6,466 bases of DNA, from positions 34,715 to 41,180 of the forward strand of contig DCJV01000132.1 in assembly GCA_002320555.1 (NCBI GenBank), given 5' to 3'. Position 1 is the stretch's first letter; every line of letters starts with the position of its first letter. Below the pieces are notes generated by a model. It saw only the letters and a list, made by a program, of their open reading frames with translations, had not been told where the DNA came from and ran no database searches. This document shows positions 1-6,232 of this stretch, in pieces. Origin of the DNA: Ruminococcaceae bacterium UBA1691. GTDB lineage: Bacteria > Bacillota > Clostridia > Oscillospirales > Acutalibacteraceae. The position numbers and the translations under genes were made by a program.

Positions 1-7
1 ATAAATA

Positions 8-33
8 CTGTTTAGTCAATATTGTCTAAATAG
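8..33. promoter_or_regulatory. Operator-like imperfect palindrome
   Basis: The core CAATATTG (17-24) is a perfect palindrome. It is flanked by a T/T mismatch on each side and then by TTTAG (11-15) and CTAAA (26-30), so 18 of 20 positions in 11-30 are symmetric. Symmetry continues weakly outward to 8-33. On the minus strand TAGACA (28-23) could serve as a -35 box about 17 bases before an AT-rich stretch at the window edge, so the site may overlap a promoter for a leftward gene outside the window. The size and symmetry suit a dimeric helix-turn-helix repressor (TetR or MarR type). That assignment is inference; no regulator gene is in the window. Confidence 0.4.
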
Positions 34-182
34 ACCATTCGATTTCAGGAAAATCAGACGGCTTTTTGCTTTTATCACTTTTGATCTTTATCAGATGGAA
101 TGTATGCAGCGATGGCCTCCGCATAATAAGTAGCGCAGGCTCGTTTCTTTTATGGTTGCAGGTGGGGTGTTGCAATTGCTGC

Positions 183-1412
183 TTATTTTTTCTTCCAGAT
201 GCGTTTTGCTTTTTTCTCCCATTTCGGCTTTGGCGGCGCGGGAGGCTCTTCCTGAGGAGTCGCAACGTCCGTAAGACCGCGCTCCTTGAGCCGCGTGCCC
301 ACGATCTCGCGCATCAGGCAATAGAGCACAGAGCAGACCGGCACACTCACGAGCATGCCCATGATGCCCCAGACGCTGCCGCCGATCGTAACAGCGAGGA
401 GCACCCATAGGCTCGGAAGCCCCACGGAGCTGCCCACAACACGTGGATAGATCAGGTCGCCCTCCACCTGCTGTAAGACGATAATGAAGATCACAAACCA
501 GACCGCCTGCATGGGAGAATCCATCAGGATCAGGAAGGCGCCGATTGCCGTCCCGATGAACGCGCCAAAGATGGGGATCAGCGCGGTAAAGCCCACCAGG
601 ACGGAGATCATCGGTGCATACGGCATGCGGAAGATGACCATACCAATAAAGCAGAGGATGCCAATGATAACGGATTCCATGCACTGGCCAGTCACAAAAC
701 GGGAAAACATTTTATTGGATAACACACAGATGTGCAGGATTTTTTCGGCCCATCTCTGCGGCAGAAAGGCATAGAGGATACGGGTGCCCTGATTGCCAAG
801 CTTTTCCTTCTGCATCAGGATATAAACGGAGAACACCACGCCGAGAATAAAGTTGAAGATGGCGCTGAAAATAGAAGTAGTGATGCCGACCGTCGTATTG
901 ACAAGTTTTCCGGAATCACGCTTAAGATAGTCGAGCACAGTTGCGCTGAGCTTTTCCCAGTCGATTTCGAGATTCGTGAGCGTAGAGGCGTCCACCTTCA
1001 GGAAGGCTGCCGCCTGAGCGATCCAGACTTTGACCTGCTCCACATATCGAGGCATATTGTCGATCAGGAGGCCGAAGGCCCGCTTCAGCTCCGGGACGAT
1101 CATAAAAATGAGGATGAATAAAATACCGACGATGATCCCCAATGTGAGGATGATGCAGATTGGCCGCCGGATTCGGTTCCAAAGTGGGCTATTTTTCCGG
1201 TTGAGTGGGGCGAAAAAACGCTCCTCCACCACCTTGAGCAAAACATTGAGGATAAAGGCGACGCAAAAGCCGATGATCAGCGGCATCAGGAGATTCAGCG
1301 CAGCCCTGCAAACGCCGGCCACAGCCGAAATGTTTTGCAGCCCCAGAAACAGGACGATACCGAAGGTGACAATCAATAGAATTTTTTTAATGGTTTTTCG
1401 GTCAAGCTCCAT
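183..1412 (-). CDS. AI-2E family transporter (YtvI/PerM-like permease)
   Basis: A 409-residue integral membrane protein of the AI-2E/UPF0118 permease family, whose members export or exchange small solutes; some were linked to autoinducer-2, others act as ion antiporters, so the substrate is open. About eight membrane helices fit the family layout: helices near residues 11-31, 38-60 and 84-106, a long amphipathic segment (107-172), then helices from about 180 to the end. The family signatures are present: TALIPIFGAFIG (276-287) and QQVEGDLIYPRVVG (314-327). The C-terminus (385-409) is a Pro/Lys-rich cytoplasmic tail. The ATG at 1412 is chosen because relatives begin Met-x-Leu-Asp-(Arg/Lys)-Lys; an in-frame GTG at 1430 would add six residues and has an AAAGGG sequence 13 bases upstream, so it remains possible. 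It is transcribed alone in this window, divergently from the next gene. No convincing intrinsic terminator follows within 1-182. Confidence 0.9.
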   Translation of the reverse strand: MELDRKTIKKILLIVTFGIVLFLGLQNISAVAGVCRAALNLLMPLIIGFCVAFILNVLLKVVEERFFAPLNRKNSPLWNRIRRPICIILTLGIIVGILFILIFMIVPELKRAFGLLIDNMPRYVEQVKVWIAQAAAFLKVDASTLTNLEIDWEKLSATVLDYLKRDSGKLVNTTVGITTSIFSAIFNFILGVVFSVYILMQKEKLGNQGTRILYAFLPQRWAEKILHICVLSNKMFSRFVTGQCMESVIIGILCFIGMVIFRMPYAPMISVLVGFTALIPIFGAFIGTAIGAFLILMDSPMQAVWFVIFIIVLQQVEGDLIYPRVVGSSVGLPSLWVLLAVTIGGSVWGIMGMLVSVPVCSVLYCLMREIVGTRLKERGLTDVATPQEEPPAPPKPKWEKKAKRIWKKK

Positions 1413-1469
1413 GATGTTTCCATGCGGCACAGCAGGCGCGCCGCCCTTTCTTTGGGAGATATTATATTA

Positions 1470-1498
1470 ACTATACCCTGCCGCAGTGCTTCATGCAA
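1470..1498 (-). promoter_or_regulatory. Candidate sigma-A promoter for the AI-2E gene
   Basis: On the minus strand, TTGCAT (1498-1493) is followed after 17 bases by TATAGT (1475-1470), which matches the -10 consensus in five of six positions. Transcription would start near 1463, leaving a short leader of about 50 bases before the ATG at 1412. A perfect TATAAT also lies at 1466-1461 on the same strand but has a poor -35 (GCACTG at 17 bases). Either or both may be used. Confidence 0.5.
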
Positions 1499-1590
1499 GC
1501 CTTTTTCTTACCCGATATTGGGCGGGACTTCCATTTATTTATCTGCTTCCTGCTTTCTTATATAGATTTACGATGAAAATGGCAGAAAGC

Positions 1591-1619
1591 TTGAATATTC
1601 TATCGAAATAGACTATAAT
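1591..1619 (+). promoter_or_regulatory. Sigma-A promoter for the six-helix membrane protein gene
   Basis: TTGAAT (1591-1596) and a perfect TATAAT (1614-1619) are separated by the optimal 17 bases. Transcription should begin near 1626, giving a leader of roughly 30 bases before the chosen start codon at 1657. This is the best promoter in the window and shows that the following gene has its own transcription start. Confidence 0.75.
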
Positions 1620-1643
1620 CAAACCATTAAAAAATGATGAGAT

Positions 1644-1648
1644 GAGGA
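1644..1648 (+). promoter_or_regulatory. Ribosome binding site that fixes the start at 1657
   Basis: GAGGA sits 8 bases before the ATG at 1657. The in-frame ATG at 1642 overlaps this motif and has no Shine-Dalgarno sequence of its own, only an A-rich stretch, so the downstream ATG is preferred. Confidence 0.7.
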
Positions 1649-1656
1649 CGTTAGTT

Positions 1657-2388
1657 ATGAATCAACGCAGGACGATCGTCAATACAGCGCTCTCCAACCG
1701 GCCTGCCGGGACTGCGGTTATCATTGCCGCCTTGGCGGGAGGCCTCTATTATCTTTACTGCCTGCTACGTGTGCCAGGCGCGGCCGATCCATATGCGGGC
1801 GTGATCCTGAGCGAGCAGGCCTTTCAGGTGCTCAGCTATGTGGAATACGCTGTCAAAATTGCAATTAAGCTCTTCCTGATTTCCGCAATCTTATATGCGT
1901 TTGGGCATACGCGAAATGCGCCTTATACGCGTACGCCGGCGCGGCTTTGGGTATGCAGCCTGTCGCTGGAGATCGTGCTGTATATCCGCGCAATTTTCAT
2001 CAGCGTGATACATTATTTGTCCGCACAGAGGGTGGGCGATGCAGCGATCCCTATTCTGGAGCTGGCGCCGCAGATCTTATCAATTTTAACATTTGCCCTG
2101 CTGGTCACAGTAGCCCTGCGGTCCTCCGATGTGCTGCGGGCGACGAAATATTTCCGGATTTCGGTCGTGACGACGGCGCTGGCTGTCCTTTATCTTGTAG
2201 TTCATGCTGCCCAGATCGTTTCAGCGGTGCGCTCGGGCGCAGGCGGGGTTGTGCAGGAGGTCATCCTGTTTGTAGACGGGCTGACGGTTTTGCTGCCGAG
2301 CATCCTGCTGATGCGGGCTGCGGCTACGGAGAAAAAGGTCAACTATACCAACCGCGGTTTTTATATGGGGCAGAAATACGAGAGATAA
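1657..2388 (+). CDS. Six-helix membrane protein of unknown function
   Basis: A 243-residue protein I do not recognise. It has six likely membrane helices at about residues 18-38, 62-82, 97-121, 131-153, 168-191 and 198-219, with a short basic N-terminus (RR at 4-5) and a charged C-terminal tail of about 24 residues rich in Lys, Arg and Tyr. Helix 2 carries two Lys (67, 71) and helix 3 carries Glu105 and Arg111, unusual inside helices and possibly functional. There is no signal peptide cleavage site, nucleotide-binding motif or catalytic signature. The gene has its own promoter (1591-1619) and terminator (2410-2447), so it is a single-gene unit, divergent from the AI-2E transporter gene. It could be a sensor, a small transporter or a structural membrane protein; nothing in the sequence decides. 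That it is a gene is well supported by the promoter, ribosome site, full-length reading frame and terminator. Confidence 0.85.
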   Translation: MNQRRTIVNTALSNRPAGTAVIIAALAGGLYYLYCLLRVPGAADPYAGVILSEQAFQVLSYVEYAVKIAIKLFLISAILYAFGHTRNAPYTRTPARLWVCSLSLEIVLYIRAIFISVIHYLSAQRVGDAAIPILELAPQILSILTFALLVTVALRSSDVLRATKYFRISVVTTALAVLYLVVHAAQIVSAVRSGAGGVVQEVILFVDGLTVLLPSILLMRAAATEKKVNYTNRGFYMGQKYER

Positions 2389-2409
2389 CAGCAACAATGC
2401 AAAACTTGC

Positions 2410-2447
2410 AAAGCGGGCATGTCATTGCGACGCCCGCTTTTTTATTT
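2410..2447 (+). terminator. Intrinsic terminator after the six-helix membrane protein gene
   Basis: AAAGCGGGC (2410-2418) pairs perfectly with GCCCGCTTT (2432-2440) around a 13-base loop, and the T-run continues to 2443 and, after one A, to 2447. It lies 21 bases past the stop codon and separates this gene from the symporter operon. Confidence 0.88.
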
Positions 2448-2565
2448 TAGTAGACTTATCCTGAATTTAAGGAAAAGCTTCTGAAATTATAATTGCTTTT
2501 TGCTCTGATTTGTGATAAATTTGAATATATAAATGTGGGCGGGTTCTTCAATTTTTAGAGACTAT

Positions 2566-2579
2566 TTCAAAAATTTGAA
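2566..2579. repeat. Short AT-rich inverted repeat
   Basis: TTCAAA (2566-2571) and TTTGAA (2574-2579) are perfect inverted arms around two A bases. It lies in the presumed promoter region of the symporter operon and could be a regulator site. In such AT-rich DNA chance occurrence is also plausible. Confidence 0.3.
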
Positions 2580-2696
2580 AAAATCTGGCAAAAGAGCGCC
2601 GCTCATCGGGAAAGGTCGGCATTTGTTTTATAAACCGTGCATCTTTAGCGATTGACGCTGCCCATGGCGGTAGGATGGAGGGTAAAGTTTTGCGCT

Positions 2697-2737
2697 TTTC
2701 GGCCAGGAGGGCAGGCCGAAATTCGGCTTCACCGAAA
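2697..2737 (+). promoter_or_regulatory. Interleaved inverted repeats in the symporter leader
   Basis: Four alternating arms occur in 41 bases: TTTCGGCC (2697-2704), GGCCGAAA (2714-2721), TTCGGC (2722-2727) and CCGAAA (2732-2737). The first pair forms a perfect 8-base-pair stem whose 9-base loop holds AGGAGG (2705-2710). TTCGG and CCGAA (2722-2726 with 2732-2736) form a second adjacent stem. Arm 2 can instead pair with arm 3, or arm 1 with arm 4, so the structures compete. There is no following T-run, so this is not an intrinsic terminator. It ends about 25 bases before the ribosome site of the symporter gene and could act in RNA or as a double DNA operator. Confidence 0.45.
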
Positions 2738-2762
2738 CGCCCAAAGCTTTCTGCCTCTCATG

Positions 2763-2769
2763 GAAAGGA
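2763..2769 (+). promoter_or_regulatory. Ribosome binding site that fixes the symporter start
   Basis: GAAAGGA at 2763-2769 lies 5 bases before the ATG at 2775 and 11 before the in-frame ATG at 2781. The ATGs at 2760 and 2769 overlap it and cannot use it. The start is therefore placed at 2775, with 2781 as the alternative. Confidence 0.65.
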
Positions 2770-2774
2770 TGGTT

Positions 2775-4244
2775 ATGTCAATGAGTGCAAGCAGTCTTGT
2801 GAACAGGCGGTATGTCGGCGTGAGGGAAAATCTTGCCTACGGGATCGCATGCGGCGGGCAGAATATGAGCTATACGTTCATGGCGTCGTATCTTACATAC
2901 TTTTTTGTAAATGTTTTCGGCATTGATCCGGCGATTGTTGCCACCATGCTTTTTATCGAGGGCATCTGGGATGCGGTTAACGACCCGATCATGGGCTCGA
3001 TCGTCGATAAGACGCGCACCCGCTTCGGCAAGATGCGGCCGTATCTGCTCGTGATTCCGATTCCGCTGGCGGTCGTGACGATGCTGCTGTTTGCAGGGCC
3101 TGTGCTGATGGCGGGGGCTTCTATGGGCGCGAAGATCGCCTATATGATCATTACTTATTTCATATGGGAGTTCCTCTATACGATCTGCGATGTGCCGTTC
3201 TGGGGCATGTCGGCTGCAATTTCGCCCAATCCGGAGGACCGCACCCGCGCGATCTCCAGTGCACGTTTTTCCGCTTCTATCCTCGGCGGCCTGCCCGGCA
3301 TCGTGCTGCCGGTGCTGATCGATTTGGTCAACGCGGGTGCCGTGGGAATCTCCCTGCAAAAGATTTTCTTTGTCATTGGTATCGTCGTCTCCTTTGTCGG
3401 CATGGGGCTATTCAGCCTAGCGGGTATTTGCACGCGTGAGCGCGTTGCGCAGTCTCTGGAGGAGCCGAGCCTGTTGGATTCTTTTAAGTACCTGTTCCAG
3501 AATAAGCCCTTGATGCTGCTGATCCTTTCCAACATCCTCGGCGCTTTGGGCGGTATCAGCGGCATTTTTCAGAATTATTATTTTATTGATGTATTGGGCT
3601 CCGCTTCTATCAATATTATCATCGGTATTCCGGGTACGGTGATTGGCTTTATCGCATACCTGATGATCGGCCCGCTGAAAAAGCGCTTTAATAATAAGCA
3701 GATATCGATTTGGATGTCTGTCATATGCGGGGTGTTGCCAGCCATTACCTTTGTGCTGGGATATGGCAATATGAAAAATATGTCCGTTATGGTGCCGCTT
3801 CTGATGGCGCAGGGTGCGCTGAACGCCCTGTTTAATGGTGTGCGCATGGTCATTCCTACAGAGATGATCAGTGAGACCGTTGACTATATGGAATGGAGAA
3901 CCGGAAAACGCTCAGAAGGAATGAGCTTCTCCATTTTGACTTTTATCAGCAAGTTTACAGGTGCAATGTCGAAATCCATGGGTACCGGGCTTTTGAAGGC
4001 GATTGGTTATGTAACCTCTTCGACCAATGCGGTTGTACCGCAGAGCATGCATACGCAGCGCGGAATTTTTGCGATGTATACCATTATACCTGGATTGCTG
4101 GGGATTTTGGGGATCATTCCGCTATTCTTCTACGATCTGGTTGGGGAGAAACAGCAGAAGATCCTCAAGGAGCTTGCCGAACGCCGCGAAAAGACAGAGA
4201 AGCAGGAAACGGAAAAGCCGGTGGAGGCTGATACGCAGGCATAA
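2775..4244 (+). CDS. GPH-family cation:sugar symporter (MFS_2)
   Basis: A 489-residue, roughly twelve-helix permease of the glycoside-pentoside-hexuronide:cation symporter family, related to MelB, XylP and UidB. It would import a sugar, glycoside or related compound with Na+ or H+. The family signature in helix 2 is intact: WDAVNDPIMG (65-74), followed by the loop DKTRTRFGKMRPY (78-90). Asp66, Asn69 and Asp70 match the DAIND residues that form the cation site in E. coli/Salmonella MelB, so the transport core should be active. The second conserved block, SETVDYMEWRTGKRSEG, spans 366-382 in the C-terminal half. A charged Lys/Glu-rich tail of about 30 residues ends the protein. It is the first gene of a likely operon with two phosphatase genes; a 72-base gap without a terminator separates it from the next. 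The substrate cannot be told from sequence. Length is normal for the family. Confidence 0.93.
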   Translation: MSMSASSLVNRRYVGVRENLAYGIACGGQNMSYTFMASYLTYFFVNVFGIDPAIVATMLFIEGIWDAVNDPIMGSIVDKTRTRFGKMRPYLLVIPIPLAVVTMLLFAGPVLMAGASMGAKIAYMIITYFIWEFLYTICDVPFWGMSAAISPNPEDRTRAISSARFSASILGGLPGIVLPVLIDLVNAGAVGISLQKIFFVIGIVVSFVGMGLFSLAGICTRERVAQSLEEPSLLDSFKYLFQNKPLMLLILSNILGALGGISGIFQNYYFIDVLGSASINIIIGIPGTVIGFIAYLMIGPLKKRFNNKQISIWMSVICGVLPAITFVLGYGNMKNMSVMVPLLMAQGALNALFNGVRMVIPTEMISETVDYMEWRTGKRSEGMSFSILTFISKFTGAMSKSMGTGLLKAIGYVTSSTNAVVPQSMHTQRGIFAMYTIIPGLLGILGIIPLFFYDLVGEKQQKILKELAERREKTEKQETEKPVEADTQA

Positions 4245-4316
4245 CATTAAGAAAAGGGATCGAGGCAGAGAAAATCAACGATATAAAAATTAGAAAAGAA
4301 AAGGAGATCATACCAA

Positions 4317-5534
4317 ATGAGCCGCACGAAAAAGACGACCGTTTCCCTTCTGCTGGTTCTGTCGCTCTTGGCAGCGCTGATGGCGCCGGCGGGTGCCGTG
4401 TTCGGGCAGAAGACTGATCCTCTGCAGTTCAATGAGGACGGCTCCTTTACGATCCTGCAGATATCCGATACGCAGGACACGCAGTATCCTTCCCCCAATG
4501 TGATGACGCTCATCGAAAAGGCGATGGATGAATCTCAGCCCGATCTCGTCATCTTCACCGGAGATCAGCTGAAAAATTACGATTCTGATTTTGACGGCGG
4601 CAACCTCGCGCGCAAGGTTCAGCAGGCAATTGATGCGATCGTGCGGCCTGTGGAGCGCCGGGGCATCCCGTTTGCAGTGGCTTACGGGAACCATGACGAC
4701 GCAATCGAAGTCAGCAAGGAAGATCAGCTTAAGATGTACCAGCGCCACAGCCTGTGCCTCATGCGCGACGATGAGCCGGAAATTTCCGGCTGCGGCAATT
4801 ACAACCTGCCGATCCTCAGCAGCGACGGGCAGCGGACGGCATTCAACCTCTATCTGCTCGATTCGCACGGCGGCGGGGGCAGCACGTACGATTCTATCAA
4901 GCAGGATCAAATCGACTGGTATGTGCGCGTGAGCAATGCACTGAAAGCCTCGAACGGCGGCAATCCAGTTCCTTCAATGGAATTCCAGCATATTCCCCTG
5001 CCGGAGCTGCGCACCGTTGCGGACGAGGGCCTGATCCACACGGGCGAAAACAATGAGGGCGTGGCGGGCCCGTATTATAACAGCGGCTTCTTTGACGCGA
5101 TGGTCGAGCAGGGCGACGTGATCGCCGCCTTCTGCGGCCATAACCATACGAATACCTATATTGGCACGCTCAAGGGCGTGGATCTCGGTTTTACGCCGGG
5201 TGCCGGCTTTAATGAATACGGTTTGGGCCTGGAGCGCGGCGTGCGGGTTATCGAGCTCAACGAGCGCGACCTTTCAACCTATCAGACGCATCTGTTGACC
5301 TTTGTGGGGCTGCTGGGCGACAATCCAATCACGAGGCTGCGCTACCGCCTGTTCACGGTGGGTGAGCTGGATTCCGATCATGTGATGGACATGGTGAAGA
5401 CGGTTCTCAGCGAGGTCGCCGGTGCGGTGCTACATTTGATCAAAACGAGCAAGGGCGAACCTGTGGCGATCGTCAAAGAGGTGCTTCAGTTTTTTGGCGC
5501 TGATGTCGGTTATATAGAGGGCTTTTTTCACTGA
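4317..5534 (+). CDS. Exported calcineurin-like metallophosphoesterase (Dcr2/purple acid phosphatase-like)
   Basis: A 405-residue secreted phosphoesterase. An N-terminal signal peptide is clear: RTKK at 3-6, a hydrophobic core at 9-22, and a likely cut after Ala-Gly-Ala (25-27). There is no lipobox Cys. The metallophosphatase motifs follow in order: ISDTQD (49-54), TGDQ (81-84), GNHDD (124-128), His225 in FQHIP, and GHNHTN (274-279). These ligate two metal ions and fit phosphomonoester or diester hydrolysis outside the membrane. Motif I has Gln53 where most family members have His (Asp-x-His). The insert between GNHD and His225 and the later GAGFNEYG stretch resemble Dcr2-type proteins. The last 100 or so residues show no known domain. 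The start is an ATG with AAGGAG (4301-4306) ten bases upstream. It lies 72 bases after the symporter gene, without a terminator between, and 32 before the PAP2 frame. The substrate is unknown; a sugar or polyol phosphate matching the symporter is a guess from context. Confidence 0.92.
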   Translation: MSRTKKTTVSLLLVLSLLAALMAPAGAVFGQKTDPLQFNEDGSFTILQISDTQDTQYPSPNVMTLIEKAMDESQPDLVIFTGDQLKNYDSDFDGGNLARKVQQAIDAIVRPVERRGIPFAVAYGNHDDAIEVSKEDQLKMYQRHSLCLMRDDEPEISGCGNYNLPILSSDGQRTAFNLYLLDSHGGGGSTYDSIKQDQIDWYVRVSNALKASNGGNPVPSMEFQHIPLPELRTVADEGLIHTGENNEGVAGPYYNSGFFDAMVEQGDVIAAFCGHNHTNTYIGTLKGVDLGFTPGAGFNEYGLGLERGVRVIELNERDLSTYQTHLLTFVGLLGDNPITRLRYRLFTVGELDSDHVMDMVKTVLSEVAGAVLHLIKTSKGEPVAIVKEVLQFFGADVGYIEGFFH

Positions 5535-5548
5535 TCTTCCCTTCTAAT

Positions 5549-5557
5549 GGAAAGGAG
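5549..5557 (+). promoter_or_regulatory. Strong ribosome binding site of the PAP2 gene
   Basis: GGAAAGGAG ends 9 bases before ATC at 5567 and 3 bases before ATT at 5561. There is no ATG, GTG or TTG in the PAP2 frame within reach of it. The strength of the motif argues that translation begins here and not at the GTG 54 bases further on. Confidence 0.7.
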
Positions 5558-5566
5558 TAGATTCCA

Positions 5567-6157
5567 ATCGTAGAAGCAATTTATAACTTTGACTGGTCTA
5601 TATTTGCCTGGGTGCGGGATACATTATGGAACCCAGTGCTCGACATCATCATGAAATATATCACCCTGCTGGGCGAGGGCGGCATAATCTGGATCATTTT
5701 TGCGGTGATCCTGCTCTGTACGAAAAAATACCGCAAATGCGGCCTGATGATGGGCGCGGCATTGATTTTAATGCTGATAATCAATGATGGGATTTTGAAG
5801 AACCTGATCGCCCGGCCGCGCCCCTTCAACCGCTTCGACCCGGCGGATCCCACGGCGTTTGCCATCTGGAAGGATTTCCCCTTTCCGAATATCGTTCGCA
5901 AGCCGTCGAGCTTTTCATTCCCCTCCGGGCACACTTCATCTTCATTCGCGGCGGCGCTGCCCATGCTGAAAACGGATAAGAAAATTGGGATTCCCGCATT
6001 GATTCTGGCCTTTCTGATCGGCTTTTCCCGCATTTATGTGCATGTGCATTATCCTACGGATGTGATCGCCGGTGCAATCGCCGGTCTGTTTTACGGTTGG
6101 GTAGGCATTGTGCTGGTGCAGAAGCTGGAGCCGATTATCAAGCGCTGGTGGGCATAG
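5567..6157 (+). CDS. PAP2 superfamily membrane phosphatase with non-standard start
   Basis: A membrane-bound acid phosphatase of the PAP2 family (undecaprenyl-diphosphate or phosphatidate phosphatase-like), about 196 residues if begun at 5567. All three active-site motifs are intact: KNLIARPRP (Lys78, Arg85), PSGH (119-122, catalytic His122) and SR-x5-H-x3-D (Ser154, Arg155, His161, Asp165). Helices flank these motifs, placing the active site at the outer face. The start is odd. The first standard in-frame codon is GTG at 5612, but it has no ribosome site and would cut off the NFDWSIFAW segment that corresponds to the usual N-terminus of such proteins. A strong site at 5549-5557 points instead to ATC at 5567 (or ATT at 5561), just after an in-frame TAG at 5558. 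It is the last gene of the operon, followed by a terminator. It may recycle lipid carrier phosphate or act on the same pathway as its neighbours; the sequence does not tell which. Confidence 0.9.
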   Translation: MVEAIYNFDWSIFAWVRDTLWNPVLDIIMKYITLLGEGGIIWIIFAVILLCTKKYRKCGLMMGAALILMLIINDGILKNLIARPRPFNRFDPADPTAFAIWKDFPFPNIVRKPSSFSFPSGHTSSSFAAALPMLKTDKKIGIPALILAFLIGFSRIYVHVHYPTDVIAGAIAGLFYGWVGIVLVQKLEPIIKRWWA

Positions 6158-6203
6158 CGCAAGGCGCAAAAAGCAGCTTAAATGCAGATATATGGATGAC
6201 GGA

Positions 6204-6232
6204 ACCGGAGACTTGTTCTCCGGTATTTTTTT
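6204..6232 (+). terminator. Intrinsic terminator of the symporter-phosphatase operon
   Basis: ACCGGAGA (6204-6211) pairs perfectly with TCTCCGGT (6217-6224) around a five-base loop, followed after one A by seven T bases (6226-6232). It lies 46 bases past the PAP2 stop codon and closes the operon. Confidence 0.9.

Larger units (their letters stand above)
2448..2774 (+). promoter_or_regulatory. Long leader/promoter region of the symporter operon
   Basis: This 327-base gap has no supported gene. The first half is AT-rich and must hold the operon promoter: -10-like boxes are TATAAT (2488-2493), TATAAA (2528-2533) and TATAAA (2629-2634), but none has a convincing -35 at 16-18 bases, which would fit an activator-dependent promoter. 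A TTCAAA-AA-TTTGAA inverted repeat lies at 2566-2579 and a cluster of hairpins at 2697-2737. The symporter frame is open back to a TTG at 2652, but no ribosome site supports use of that codon. Confidence 0.45.

Noticed and set aside
134..165. Possible terminator hairpin for the AI-2E gene on the minus strand
   Set aside because: Candidate stems after the stop codon are only 4-5 base pairs or contain mismatches, and none has a following U-run.
91..684. 197-codon minus-strand frame overlapping the AI-2E gene
   Set aside because: Shifted-frame shadow of the transporter, whose own frame has membrane helices and family signatures.
2652..2774. N-terminal extension of the symporter from TTG 2652
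   Set aside because: No ribosome site, non-family residues, and overlap with the hairpin cluster. The GAAAGGA site supports the start at 2775.
2675..2926. 83-codon plus-strand frame overlapping the symporter start
   Set aside because: It is a shifted-frame shadow of the symporter gene with a basic, unstructured product and no proper ribosome site.
4308..4910. 200-codon minus-strand frame opposite the phosphoesterase gene
   Set aside because: An antisense shadow in GC-rich third positions; the plus-strand frame has a signal peptide and all catalytic motifs.
5547..5573. Eight-codon frame beginning ATG 5547 ahead of the PAP2 gene
   Set aside because: It has no ribosome site of its own, is in a different frame from PAP2, and simply overlaps the PAP2 ribosome site. 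A frameshift linking it to PAP2 would leave that site unexplained.
5612..6157. PAP2 gene starting at GTG 5612
   Set aside because: No ribosome site precedes it, while a strong one lies at 5549-5557, and the start would delete the N-terminal NFDWSIFAW segment expected for this family.
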